A DNA stretch of 64,000 bases from Bacteroides intestinalis (GTDB taxonomy: Bacteria > Bacteroidota > Bacteroidia > Bacteroidales > Bacteroidaceae). Where the stretch lies: contig NZ_QRZF01000007.1 of the NCBI RefSeq assembly GCF_003464595.1, positions 186,001-250,000 of the forward strand, written 5' to 3'. A program made the translations under genes and the position numbers. Below, in pieces: positions 36,059-45,592 of this stretch (the stretch's first letter is position 1; each line of letters starts with the position of its first letter). Under the pieces are notes generated by a model that searched no databases, was not told where the DNA came from, and saw only the letters and a program-made list of their open reading frames with translations.

Positions 36059-39000
36059 ATGAAGAATAAACTCTCCCGAATACTGTGCACGGTCCTCTGC
36101 TGTGCACCCTTGCTCGCTACGGCACAGACCAGCGAGAAAATCACTTCCCCCCAACGACTTTACCAGGAAGGACAATCACTGTTCCAACAAAAAGCTTACG
36201 CTGCCGCCATCCCACCACTTCAGGCCTTTGTGCGTCAGGTAGACGCTGAAGGCAAACCGTTGCCTGCCGAAGGCGAACGGATGGAAGCCGAATATATGCT
36301 GGTATGCGCCGCTTATGAACTGAAAGATACAAAAAGTATAGATAAATTGCGTGCCTATCTGGATGAGTATCCCGATACTCCATACGCCAATCGCATTTAT
36401 GCACTCATGGCTTCCGTATACTTCTTCGAAGGAAACTATGATGCGGCTATGGCTATGTTCAATGCTTCCCGCCTCGACCTGCTTGGAAATGAAGAACGGG
36501 ATGACATGACCTATCGCCTCGCCACCTGCTACCTGAAAACAGGAAATGTGAAAGAAGCTGCCATCTGGTTCGAGATGCTTCGTAACACCAGCAAAAAATA
36601 TGTTGCGGATTGCACTTATTACCTTTCATACATCCGCTACACCCAGCAGCGCTACGATGACGCCCTGACTGGTTTCCTGTCTTTGCAGGATAATGAAAAG
36701 TATAAAGCATTGGCACCTTATTATATAGCAGAAATTTATCTGATAAAGAAGAATTATGATAAGGCGGAAATCGTTGCACAAAATTACCTGTCCGCCTACC
36801 CAAACAATGAATATACCGCAGAAATGTATCGTGTTCTGGGCGATGCGGACTACCACTTCGGAAAATACCACGAAGCAATGGGAGCATTTGAAAAGTATCT
36901 GGCGAACAACAAAGAGGAAGCTCCCCGCCGGGATGCGCTCTACATGCTGGGACTTTCATATTATCACTCCGGTGTATATACCAAAGCAGCCAACACACTC
37001 GGAGAAGTAGCTACAGGAAATGATGCGCTTTCACAGAATGCCTATCTGCACATGGGCTTGGCTTACCTGCAAATGGGAGACAAGAACAAAGCGCGTATGG
37101 CATTTGAACAGGCTTCCGCCTCTAATGCAAACATGCAGATCAAGGAGCAGGCCGCATACAACTATGCCCTCTGCATTCACGAAACTTCTTATTCCGCTTT
37201 CGGTGAATCTGTCACCGTTTTCGAGAAGTTCCTCAATGAATTCCCCAATTCTCAGTATGTAGATAAAGTCAGCAGCTATCTGGTAGAGGTGTATATGAAT
37301 ACCCGTAGTTATGAAGCTGCCCTGAAATCCATCGAACGTATCACTCATCCGGGTGCTGCCATTCTGGAGGCTAAACAGAAAATTCTGTTCCACCTCGGCA
37401 CCCAGTCTTTTGCAAATACACAGTTCCAGGAAGCTATCGGTTATTTCAACCAGTCTATTGCCTTGGGGCAATACAATCTGCAAACCAAAGCGGATGCCAT
37501 CTATTGGAGAGGTGAATCTTATTATCGCCTGAACCGGATGCAGGAAGCCGCCCGTAACTTTAATGAATATCTGAATCTGACTCCGGACAGGAATACGGAG
37601 ACTTATGCATTGGCATATTATAATCTGGCTTATATTGCTTTCCACGAAAAAGATTATACGCTTGCACAAAACCGCTTCCTGAAGTTTACACAACTGGAAA
37701 AAGGAGAAAATGCCACCGCACTTGCCGACGCCTATAACCGTATAGGCGACTGCCACCTGCATGTTCGCCGTTTCGATGAAGCCAAACAATACTATAATAA
37801 AGCTGAGAATATGGGAACTCCTGCAGGAGACTACTCATTCTATCAGTTGGCCTTAGTAGCCGGTCTACAAAAGGATTATGACGGCAAAGTGGCATTGCTC
37901 AACCGTCTGTCCAGCAAATATCCGAGTTCACCTTACGCCATAAATGCCCTTTATGAAAAAGGACGTTCGTATGTACAGACTAACAACAGCCGCCAGGCCA
38001 TCGCAGCCTTCAAAGAGTTACTGGATAAATATCCGGAAAGTCCGGTCAGCCGTAAAGCTGCCGCTGAGATTGGCTTGCTGTACTATCAGAACGATGATTA
38101 TGATCGTGCGATAGAAGCATACAAGCATGTTGTAACACAATATCCGGGTAGCGAGGAAGCACGTCTTGCCATGCGAGACCTGAAATCCATTTATGTGGAT
38201 GCCAACCGCGTAGATGAATTTGCCGAGTTAGCGGCTAAAGTGCCGGGGGAAATTCGTTTCGACGCCAGCGAGCAAGACTCACTGACTTACATCGCTGCCG
38301 AAAAGGTATACATGAAAGGAGAGATTGCACCAGCCAAGTCAAGCTTTACACGCTATCTGCAAAGTTATCCCAACGGTGCATTCAGCCTGAATGCGCACTA
38401 TTACTTGTGCGTCATCGGCAAAGAACAGAAAGACGAAGAAGCAGTACTGGAACACGCCGGTAAGCTGCTGGAATATCCGGACACTCCTTACTCACAGGAA
38501 GCACTTATCGCACGGGCTGAAATACTATTCAACCGTAAACATTTCGACCAGGCACTTACCGACTACAAGCAGTTGAAGGCTAAAGCTACCACCGCCGAAC
38601 GTCGCCAGCTTGCAGCAACCGGTATGCTACGCAGTGCAGCCATGATGCAGGATGATGTAGAAACAATCGCTGCCGCTACGGACATGCTTGCCGAGGCTAA
38701 GCTGACACCGGAATTGCGCAACGAAGCCCTGTATTTCCGTGCTAAAGCATACTTGAACCAACAGGCCGACAAAAAAGCGATGAACGATCTTCAGGCATTG
38801 GCTAAGGATACACGTACTCTCTATGGAGCCGAAGCTAAATACTTGGTTGCCCTGCAATTGTATAAAGCCCATGAGTATGCTGCCGCTGAGAAAGAAATAC
38901 TTAACTTCATCGAACAAAGTACACCACACGCTTACTGGCTGGCACGCAGTTTTATTCTGCTGTCTGATGTATATGTAGCCATGGATAAGAAACTGGATGC

Positions 39001-39091
39001 ACGCCAATATTTATTGAGCCTGCAGCAGAATTACCATGCTGACGATGACATTGAACAGATGATCAATGAGAGACTGGAAAAACTGAAGTAA
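36059..39091 (+). CDS. Large exported tetratricopeptide-repeat protein
   Basis: 1010 residues with a signal peptide (ILCTVLCCAPLLATAQT). Nearly the whole mature chain is TPR helices, at least twenty units, such as RLYQEGQSLFQQKAYAAAIPPLQAF, YRVLGDADYHFGKYHEAMGAFEKYL, LYEKGRSYVQTNNSRQAIAAFKELLDKYPESP and IGLLYYQNDDYDRAIEAYKHVVTQYPGS. No enzyme domain is seen. It should act as a periplasmic scaffold. It is followed after 73 bp by an outer-membrane barrel gene, which suggests they work together in envelope assembly or transport (inference). Confidence 0.88.
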   Translation: MKNKLSRILCTVLCCAPLLATAQTSEKITSPQRLYQEGQSLFQQKAYAAAIPPLQAFVRQVDAEGKPLPAEGERMEAEYMLVCAAYELKDTKSIDKLRAYLDEYPDTPYANRIYALMASVYFFEGNYDAAMAMFNASRLDLLGNEERDDMTYRLATCYLKTGNVKEAAIWFEMLRNTSKKYVADCTYYLSYIRYTQQRYDDALTGFLSLQDNEKYKALAPYYIAEIYLIKKNYDKAEIVAQNYLSAYPNNEYTAEMYRVLGDADYHFGKYHEAMGAFEKYLANNKEEAPRRDALYMLGLSYYHSGVYTKAANTLGEVATGNDALSQNAYLHMGLAYLQMGDKNKARMAFEQASASNANMQIKEQAAYNYALCIHETSYSAFGESVTVFEKFLNEFPNSQYVDKVSSYLVEVYMNTRSYEAALKSIERITHPGAAILEAKQKILFHLGTQSFANTQFQEAIGYFNQSIALGQYNLQTKADAIYWRGESYYRLNRMQEAARNFNEYLNLTPDRNTETYALAYYNLAYIAFHEKDYTLAQNRFLKFTQLEKGENATALADAYNRIGDCHLHVRRFDEAKQYYNKAENMGTPAGDYSFYQLALVAGLQKDYDGKVALLNRLSSKYPSSPYAINALYEKGRSYVQTNNSRQAIAAFKELLDKYPESPVSRKAAAEIGLLYYQNDDYDRAIEAYKHVVTQYPGSEEARLAMRDLKSIYVDANRVDEFAELAAKVPGEIRFDASEQDSLTYIAAEKVYMKGEIAPAKSSFTRYLQSYPNGAFSLNAHYYLCVIGKEQKDEEAVLEHAGKLLEYPDTPYSQEALIARAEILFNRKHFDQALTDYKQLKAKATTAERRQLAATGMLRSAAMMQDDVETIAAATDMLAEAKLTPELRNEALYFRAKAYLNQQADKKAMNDLQALAKDTRTLYGAEAKYLVALQLYKAHEYAAAEKEILNFIEQSTPHAYWLARSFILLSDVYVAMDKKLDARQYLLSLQQNYHADDDIEQMINERLEKLK

Positions 39092-39105
39092 AGGAATAAG
39101 GACAC

Positions 39106-39136
39106 AAGTTGACAAGATACGAGGCCTTGTCAACTT
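39106..39136 (+). repeat. Inverted and direct GTCAACT repeats between the TPR and barrel genes
   Basis: Perfect 11-bp arms AAGTTGACAAG (39106-39116) and CTTGTCAACTT (39126-39136) with a 9-nt loop; two further GTCAACT copies follow before the next start codon. There is no T run, so it is probably an RNA structure in the shared transcript. Confidence 0.6.
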
Positions 39137-39164
39137 GTCAACTAAAACCTCGTCAACTATAAAT

Positions 39165-40820
39165 ATGAAAAAGGTACAATATATATTCGGAGCATTGGCA
39201 CTAATAGCCTTCCCGAACTGGGCACAGGCCCAAACGCAAGCTAAAGACACTACCCTGAGCCGCACGGTCGTGGTAGAACAAGAATATAATCCGGACATCA
39301 TGGATGCTTCCAAGGTAAATGTGTTGCCACAAGTAGCACCGCCAACTGTCAGCAAAAAAGTAGTGGAATATGATGCAACGTTGGTACCGGAAGGAAATAT
39401 CCCCGCAAGTACCATGCAAGCTTATACCGGAGCAGAAAGTCAGGACAAAGCCCAACGCGGATACGCACGCCTGGGATATGGAAATTATGGAAATCTGGAC
39501 GCATGCGCCAATTACTTATTTATCCTTCCCAATAGCGATAAGTTAAATCTGAACTTCCATATGAACGGCATGGACGGCAAACTAAAAGTACCCGGTTTTG
39601 CGGAGAAATGGGATGCACGTTACTACCGTACACACGTTGGCATGGACTATATACATGCTTTCCGGAAAGTGGACTTAAATGTAGCCGGCAACTTCGGTCT
39701 GAGCAATTTCAACTTTATACCCTATAGTATAAACAACAAACAGAAATTCCTGTCGGGCGATGTACATTTCGGAGTCAAATCGACAAGCGAAGACTTGCCT
39801 TTTCAGTTTCATGCCGAAACGAACCTGATGTTCTATGAACGCCAGTATGACCTCTCTCAGAAAGATGCACAGGAAGCGATGGTACGGACCAAAGCAGGTG
39901 CAATGGGTTCTATCTCCGAAGAACAATCTGTAGGAGTAGATCTGGCAATGGACAATGTATTTTATAAGAACAATCTTTTTGATGATTATACATCTGTAGA
40001 ACTCAATCCTTACTACTTGTATCAGAATGATGACTGGAAAATCCGACTTGGCGCCCATGTGGATTTTGCTTTCGGATTTGGTAAGAAGTTCCGGGTATCA
40101 CCGGACGTCACTGCCCAATATATCTTCTCTGACAGTTACATTCTTTATGCCCAGGCCACAGGCGGACGCCGAACCAATGACTTCCGCAGACTGGAAACCG
40201 TTTCGCCTTACGGACAGAGTGAAATGCAACTGGATGCCACTTACGAGCAACTGAATGCCGCACTCGGATTCAAGACCAGCCCTGTAACAGGTTTATGGTT
40301 CAACCTCTATGGTGGATACCAGGATTTAAAGAATAACCTCGCCTCTGTCGGAGTTTCAAGCTATTTCGTAGATACCAACAACCAATCGTATCTCCAACTG
40401 TTCCAAAGAAACATGCATAACATCTATGCAGGCGCTGAGGTCAGCTACAGCTATAAAGACATTATCTCTTTTTCCGCCTCAGGTGTCTACCGTGACTGGA
40501 AAGTTGCAAAGGTAGAAGAAGATAACGGAGATTGGCTACTTGCCTATATGCCCTCTTTCGAAGCAAACATTCACGCAGATATCCGACCGATCTCCTCAGT
40601 CCTGATCAGCTTCGGATACCAGCACATCACTCGTGAAAAAATAGGAAACGAACGAGTTGATCCCGTTGGTAATCTTTACCTTGGTGGCAGCTACGAAGTC
40701 TTCAAAGGCATCTCTATTTACGCCCGCGTAAACAATTTATTGAACAAAGACTATCAATATTATTGGGGATATCCTACAGAAGGTATCAATTTCGTAGGTG
40801 GTGTGAGTTTCCGTTTTTAA
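39165..40820 (+). CDS. TonB-receptor-like outer-membrane beta-barrel without plug
   Basis: 551 residues from ATG 39165 (MKKVQYIFGALALIAFPNWAQAQ signal); the in-frame TTG at 39135 lies in the hairpin and is rejected. After a short N-terminal segment (RTVVVEQEYNPDIMDASKVNVLPQ) the chain is all amphipathic beta strands and ends YARVNNLLNKDYQYYWGYPTEGINFVGGVSFRF, the closing motif of TonB-dependent receptors with a terminal Phe. The plug domain and a carboxypeptidase-D-like domain are missing and the length is about half to two thirds of a normal receptor. A role as transporter is therefore doubtful; with the TPR protein it may form an envelope complex. Confidence 0.8.
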   Translation: MKKVQYIFGALALIAFPNWAQAQTQAKDTTLSRTVVVEQEYNPDIMDASKVNVLPQVAPPTVSKKVVEYDATLVPEGNIPASTMQAYTGAESQDKAQRGYARLGYGNYGNLDACANYLFILPNSDKLNLNFHMNGMDGKLKVPGFAEKWDARYYRTHVGMDYIHAFRKVDLNVAGNFGLSNFNFIPYSINNKQKFLSGDVHFGVKSTSEDLPFQFHAETNLMFYERQYDLSQKDAQEAMVRTKAGAMGSISEEQSVGVDLAMDNVFYKNNLFDDYTSVELNPYYLYQNDDWKIRLGAHVDFAFGFGKKFRVSPDVTAQYIFSDSYILYAQATGGRRTNDFRRLETVSPYGQSEMQLDATYEQLNAALGFKTSPVTGLWFNLYGGYQDLKNNLASVGVSSYFVDTNNQSYLQLFQRNMHNIYAGAEVSYSYKDIISFSASGVYRDWKVAKVEEDNGDWLLAYMPSFEANIHADIRPISSVLISFGYQHITREKIGNERVDPVGNLYLGGSYEVFKGISIYARVNNLLNKDYQYYWGYPTEGINFVGGVSFRF

Positions 40821-40904
40821 CAAACAACGAGGCAAAAAAAGTCATTTTTACTAAAAAAGAATATATTCTCTACATATTATAAGGTGGAAACAATTGTTTT
40901 TTTC

Positions 40905-40912
40905 TACTTTTG
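40905..40912 (+). promoter_or_regulatory. -7 box of topA, followed by a leader hairpin
   Basis: TACTTTTG is a perfect -7 box. The short leader before the ATG at 40955 contains AGTGAC-AGGA-GTCACT (40924-40939), a perfect 6-bp hairpin. Confidence 0.5.
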
Positions 40913-40954
40913 CGGGCGAATTCAGTGACAGGAGTCACTATAAAACAGAAATTT

Positions 40955-43312
40955 ATGCCAAAAAACCTTGTCATTGTCGAGTCACCGGCAAAAGCAAAAA
41001 CAATTGAGAAGTTCCTGGGAAAAGATTATAAGGTTCTTTCCAGCTATGGTCATATACGCGATTTGAAGAAAAAAGAATTCAGTATTGACGTTGAAAAGAA
41101 CTTTGAACCGGACTATGAAATCCCGGAAGATAAAAAAGCGCTGGTAAAGACACTGAAATCTGAAGCGAAAGAAGCAGATACCGTATGGTTGGCTTCCGAT
41201 GAGGACCGCGAGGGAGAAGCCATCGCGTGGCACTTGTATGAGGTATTGAAACTCGATCCGGAACATACCAAACGCATCGTATTCCATGAAATTACCAAAA
41301 CCGCTATATTAAAGGCTATTGAGCAACCTCGAAACATTGACATCAATCTTGTCAATGCACAGCAGGCTCGCCGTATCCTCGACCGTATCGTGGGTTTTGA
41401 ATTATCGCCCGTACTGTGGAAGAAAGTAAAACCTGCACTTTCTGCCGGACGTGTACAATCAGTAGCCGTACGCCTCATCGTAGAGCGCGAACGTGAAATA
41501 CATGCTTTCCAAAGTGAAGCATCTTATAAGGTCACTGCTATTTTCCTGGTTCCCGACACTGACGGCAAACTTGTGGAGATGAAAGCAGAACTTGCACGCC
41601 GCCTCAAGACTAAAGCAGAAGCTCAGAAACTATTGGAGCATTGCCAGGCAGCAATGTTTACCATTGAAGATATCACGACTCGTCCGGTAAAGAAAAGCCC
41701 GGCCGCACCGTTCACCACTTCTACCCTGCAACAGGAAGCTGCACGTAAGCTCGGTTTCACGGTTGCTCAAACCATGATGGTGGCTCAGAGACTGTACGAA
41801 TCCGGACGTATCACTTATATGCGTACCGACTCGGTAAACTTATCGGAATACGCAATCAACGGCAGTAAAGAAGCCATCGCTAACATGATGGGGGACAAAT
41901 ATGTGCATCCACGTCACTTCAGTACCAAGACCAAAGGGGCACAGGAAGCACACGAAGCTATCCGTCCTACATATATGGAACAGGCGCAAATAGAAGGTAG
42001 CGCACAGGAGAAGAAACTGTATGACCTGATCTGGAAACGTACTATAGCTTCCCAGATGGCAGATGCCGAACTGGAGAAGACAACAGCAACCATCAGCATC
42101 AGCAATGCATCTGATACATTCAATGCAACCGGAGAAGTAGTAAAATTCGATGGTTTCCTGCGCGTATACAGAGAATCTTATGATGATGATGTGGAGCAGG
42201 AAGATGAAAGCCATCTGTTACCTCCTTTGAAGAAGGGACAGAAACTACAGTACCAGAATATAACTGCTACGGAACGTTTCACGCAACATCCACCCCGCTA
42301 TACTGAAGCAAGCCTGGTACGCAAACTGGAAGAGTTGGGTATCGGCCGTCCTTCAACTTATGCACCTACTATTTCTACTGTACAGCAGCGTGAGTATGTA
42401 GAGAAGGGAGACAAGACTGGCGAAGAGCGTTTATACAATGTAATCACTTTGAAGAAAGATAAGATTGCAGATGATACACGCACTGAGATTACCGGGGCTG
42501 AGAAAGCCAAACTGTTACCTACAGATACCGGCACAGTTGTAACCGACTTCCTGATGCAATACTTCCCCAGCATCATGGACTACAACTTCACGGCAAGCGT
42601 AGAAAAACAATTCGACGAGATAGCAGAAGGTGATACAAAATGGACGACTATCATGAAGACGTTCTATAAAACGTTCCATCCATCTGTAGAAAGTACCCTC
42701 GCTGCCAAGAATGCACATAAGACCGGAGAACGCTTATTGGGAGACGATCCCGTCAGTGGCAAACCTGTTTCAGTCAAGATTGGACGTTTCGGTCCGGTAG
42801 TACAGATAGGAAGTGCGGAAGACGAAGAGAAACCTCGTTTTTCTCCTCTGAAGAAAGGCATGTCTATCGAGACTATTACCCTGGAAGAGGCTATGGAACT
42901 GTTCAAGTTGCCACGTACCCTTGGAGAACATGAAGGTAAAACTGTCAGCGTCAATGCCGGACGTTTCGGTCCGTATATTTATTATAACGGAACCTATACC
43001 TCACTTCCCAAAGGAGCAGATCCTATGGAAATAGAATTGGAAGAGGCTCTGGAACTGATCAAGGAAAAAGCGGAAGCGGAAGCCAAGAAGCATCTTAAAA
43101 AATTCGAAGAAGAACCGGAATTGGAAATTATGAACGGAAGATATGGCCCTTATATCGCTTATAAAGGCAGCAATTATAAGATTCCAAAAGATATCGTTCC
43201 GGAAGATTTAAGTCTGGATGCCTGCTTGGAAATCGTCAAACTGCAAAGTGAAAAAGCTGCATCAGCTCCGGCAAAACCGAAACGTGGAAAATATGCCAAG
43301 AAGAAAGCATAA
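40955..43312 (+). CDS. topA: DNA topoisomerase I (type IA)
   Basis: 785 residues from ATG 40955 (MPKNLVIVESPAKAKTIEKFLG); the in-frame TTG at 40910 lies within the -7 box and is rejected. The toprim domain opens the chain (VESPAKAKT, WLASDEDREGEAIAWHL), followed by the type IA core with catalytic Tyr288 in ESGRITYMRTDSV and LVRKLEELGIGRPSTYAPTI. The C-terminal part has three topo-C repeats (VKIGRFGPVVQIG, NAGRFGPYIYYNG, MNGRYGPYIAYKG) instead of four-Cys zinc fingers, as in other Bacteroidetes, and ends in a Lys-rich tail. It relaxes negative supercoils ahead of transcription and replication. Confidence 0.97.
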   Translation: MPKNLVIVESPAKAKTIEKFLGKDYKVLSSYGHIRDLKKKEFSIDVEKNFEPDYEIPEDKKALVKTLKSEAKEADTVWLASDEDREGEAIAWHLYEVLKLDPEHTKRIVFHEITKTAILKAIEQPRNIDINLVNAQQARRILDRIVGFELSPVLWKKVKPALSAGRVQSVAVRLIVEREREIHAFQSEASYKVTAIFLVPDTDGKLVEMKAELARRLKTKAEAQKLLEHCQAAMFTIEDITTRPVKKSPAAPFTTSTLQQEAARKLGFTVAQTMMVAQRLYESGRITYMRTDSVNLSEYAINGSKEAIANMMGDKYVHPRHFSTKTKGAQEAHEAIRPTYMEQAQIEGSAQEKKLYDLIWKRTIASQMADAELEKTTATISISNASDTFNATGEVVKFDGFLRVYRESYDDDVEQEDESHLLPPLKKGQKLQYQNITATERFTQHPPRYTEASLVRKLEELGIGRPSTYAPTISTVQQREYVEKGDKTGEERLYNVITLKKDKIADDTRTEITGAEKAKLLPTDTGTVVTDFLMQYFPSIMDYNFTASVEKQFDEIAEGDTKWTTIMKTFYKTFHPSVESTLAAKNAHKTGERLLGDDPVSGKPVSVKIGRFGPVVQIGSAEDEEKPRFSPLKKGMSIETITLEEAMELFKLPRTLGEHEGKTVSVNAGRFGPYIYYNGTYTSLPKGADPMEIELEEALELIKEKAEAEAKKHLKKFEEEPELEIMNGRYGPYIAYKGSNYKIPKDIVPEDLSLDACLEIVKLQSEKAASAPAKPKRGKYAKKKA

Positions 43313-43331
43313 AGCGATTCATCATAAAACA

Positions 43332-43372
43332 ATCAGCCCCGGAATGAAAGAATCATTCCGGGGCTGATGTTT
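43332..43372. terminator. Bidirectional terminator between topA and argS
   Basis: A perfect 16-bp GC-rich stem (43332-43347 with 43353-43368, 5-nt loop). It is followed by TGTTTT on the plus strand and TGTTTTAT on the minus strand, and lies between convergent genes. Confidence 0.85.
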
Positions 43373-43389
43373 TATAATACTATCTGTAA

Positions 43390-45207
43390 TTACATTCTGT
43401 CCGGTACTTCGATACCCAGCAATCCCATGCCGAGACGAACTACTTTAGCCACATTCTCCGACAAAGCAAGGCGGAATACTTTCACGGCTTCATCCTCTTC
43501 GCGCAGGATACTGAAATCGTGGTAGAACTGATTATATTCTTTCACCAGGTCATAAGTATAGTTGGCAATAATAGATGGACTGTAGTCTGAGCCTGCCTGC
43601 TTCACAACAGCTGCAAAATCAGCCACCATTTGAATAAGTCCTTCCTCTTTCTCACTCAACTCGATACCTACAGGGATTTCAGCCGGAACTGCGATACCGG
43701 CTTCAGCCGCCTTACGCAATACAGATTGAATACGCGCATACGTATATTGAATGAACGGTCCTGTATTTCCATTAAAGTCGATTGACTCTTTCGGATTGAA
43801 CGTCATATTCTTGCGGGCATCCACTTTGAGAATAAAGTATTTCAAAGCACCCAATCCTACAATTCGGGCAATATTATCAGCCTCTTCCTGAGTCAAACCA
43901 TCCAGTTTTCCCAGTTCATTTGAAGTTTCCTTAGCAGTGTTCACCATTTCCTCAATCAAGTCATCGGCATCTACTACTGTACCTTCACGACTCTTCATCT
44001 TACCCTCAGGCAACTCGACCATACCATAAGAGAAATGCACAAGCCCCTTTCCCCATTCGAAACCGAGTTTATCAAGCAAGATAGAAAGCACCTGGAAATG
44101 GTAGTTCTGTTCATTACCTACAACATAAATCATTTTGTCAATAGGATAATCTGCAAAACGCAATTTTGCTGTACCGATATCTTGAGTCATATAAACCGAA
44201 GTTCCATCGGCACGGAGCAACAATTTGTGATCCAAGCCTTCCGGAGTAAGGTCAGCCCATACAGAGCCATCCTCTTTCTTATAGAAGAAACCTTTTTCAA
44301 GACCTTCCATAACTTTCTCTTTACCTTCAAGATAGGTATTTGACTCATAATATATCTTGTCAAACCCCACACCCATCTTACGATAAGTTTCATCAAAACC
44401 TTCGTACACCCAATTATTCATTTTTGTCCAGAGTGCACGTACTTCCGGATCACCGGCCTCCCATTTTACCAGCATTTCACGAGCTTCGTTCATCAAAGGA
44501 GAGGCAGCTTCTGCTTTCGCTTTAGCTTCTTCTTCCGTCGCACCTTCAGCCTGGAATCTGGCCATCAGCTCTTTCACTTCAGCTTTATAATGTTTATCGA
44601 AAGCTACATAATAGTCACCTACCAGATGATCGCCCTTTTTACCGGATGATTCAGGAGTTTCACCATTTCCATATTTGGACCATGCCAACATGGATTTGCA
44701 GATATGAATACCGCGGTCGTTCACGATATTCGTCTTTACCACTTTGTTACCGTTCGCCATAACGATGTTGGCCAAGGCATTACCCAAAAGGTTATTGCGC
44801 ACATGACCTAAGTGAAGTGGTTTGTTGGTATTGGGTGAAGAATATTCTATCATAACCAGCGGAGAATGATCCGTGGCAGTAGTAATACCGTACTGTTTAT
44901 CGGCATGAATGTTGTTCAGTAACTCAATCCAGGCAGAAGAAGCAATGGTCAGGTTCAGGAAACCTTTGATGACATTGAACGCAGCAACGGAAGGTTCATT
45001 AGCTTTCAGGTATTCACCAATCTCTTGTGCTGTCTGCTCCGGTCCCTTCTTTGACATGCGCAGAAAAGGAAAAACGACCAGCGTGAGGTGTCCCTCAAAT
45101 TCTTTCTTGGTTTTTTGCAGTTGCACCTGTGCGGCAGGCACATCCTGTCCGTACAGTGCTTTCAGTCCATTGATTACGGACGTTACCAGTTTATCTTCTA
45201 TATTCAT
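43390..45207 (-). CDS. argS: Arginyl-tRNA synthetase
   Basis: 605 residues. Arg-specific N-terminal domain (about 1-110), class I catalytic core with the HIGH-type motif in SSPNTNKPLHLGHVRNNLLGN, NDRGIHICKSMLAW, the KMSKS-region equivalent MKSREGTVVDADDLIEE, and a C-terminal DALR anticodon-binding domain ending in LGIEVPDRM. Length and layout are those of a full ArgRS. It charges tRNA-Arg, one of which (CCT) lies at 57109. Divergent from the CsgG-type operon. Confidence 0.97.
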   Translation of the reverse strand: MNIEDKLVTSVINGLKALYGQDVPAAQVQLQKTKKEFEGHLTLVVFPFLRMSKKGPEQTAQEIGEYLKANEPSVAAFNVIKGFLNLTIASSAWIELLNNIHADKQYGITTATDHSPLVMIEYSSPNTNKPLHLGHVRNNLLGNALANIVMANGNKVVKTNIVNDRGIHICKSMLAWSKYGNGETPESSGKKGDHLVGDYYVAFDKHYKAEVKELMARFQAEGATEEEAKAKAEAASPLMNEAREMLVKWEAGDPEVRALWTKMNNWVYEGFDETYRKMGVGFDKIYYESNTYLEGKEKVMEGLEKGFFYKKEDGSVWADLTPEGLDHKLLLRADGTSVYMTQDIGTAKLRFADYPIDKMIYVVGNEQNYHFQVLSILLDKLGFEWGKGLVHFSYGMVELPEGKMKSREGTVVDADDLIEEMVNTAKETSNELGKLDGLTQEEADNIARIVGLGALKYFILKVDARKNMTFNPKESIDFNGNTGPFIQYTYARIQSVLRKAAEAGIAVPAEIPVGIELSEKEEGLIQMVADFAAVVKQAGSDYSPSIIANYTYDLVKEYNQFYHDFSILREEDEAVKVFRLALSENVAKVVRLGMGLLGIEVPDRM

Positions 45208-45230
45208 GATTTAAAAGTATTTTCCGGGCA

Positions 45231-45238
45231 CAAAGATA
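45231..45238 (-). promoter_or_regulatory. -7 box of argS
   Basis: Minus-strand TATCTTTG, a perfect TAnnTTTG, 24 bp before the argS ATG at 45207. A TTTTG at 45262-45266 is the likely -33 element, slightly far. Confidence 0.5.
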
Positions 45239-45247
45239 CTATTTTTG

Positions 45248-45278
45248 TTGCAACTACTCTCCAAAATTTATATCTTTG
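45248..45278 (+). promoter_or_regulatory. Promoter reading toward the CsgG-type gene
   Basis: TTG (45248-45250), 20 bp, then TATCTTTG (45271-45278). The transcript would carry a leader of about 300 nt that includes the large palindrome at 45367-45475. Confidence 0.5.
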
Positions 45279-45366
45279 TAGGCAAACATCGAATATTGAA
45301 GCCAATGGAATAAGTAAATATATTTAAAGACATACATATAAGAGAGCGTTAGCTTTTATTCTCATA

Positions 45367-45475
45367 ATTCGGAATCTGGACAATTCCTCACTTAAACAGA
45401 ATAAAGTTGTAACGCCCGCGCTGTATAGGCGTGGGCTAAACTTTATGTTTAAGTGGGCAGTCCAGAGCCTCGAAT
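45367..45475. repeat. 109-bp imperfect palindrome, MITE-like or structured leader
   Basis: Nested arms pair from the ends to the centre: ATTCG/CGAAT, TCTGGAC/GTCCAGA, CACTTAAACAGAATAAAGTT with AACTTTATGTTTAAGTG (three bases fewer), and a GC-rich centre GCCCGCGC/GCGTGGGC. No coding frame fills it. The design fits a miniature inverted-repeat element inserted in the leader of the CsgG-type gene; a regulatory RNA fold is the alternative. Confidence 0.65.
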
Positions 45476-45592
45476 TAGATAAAGTTAGGTTCCACGCCTT
45501 TCTTGTATCTATACTTTTCTTCTTTCTACATAAATCGAAAAGAAAAATCATCTGTCTTTTGGAGCCACAGGCAAACTAAAACATTAAATGAC

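Noticed and set aside
40910..40954. Upstream TTG start for topA
   Set aside because: The TTG is part of the -7 promoter box, and the family begins at MPKNLVIVESPAKAKT.
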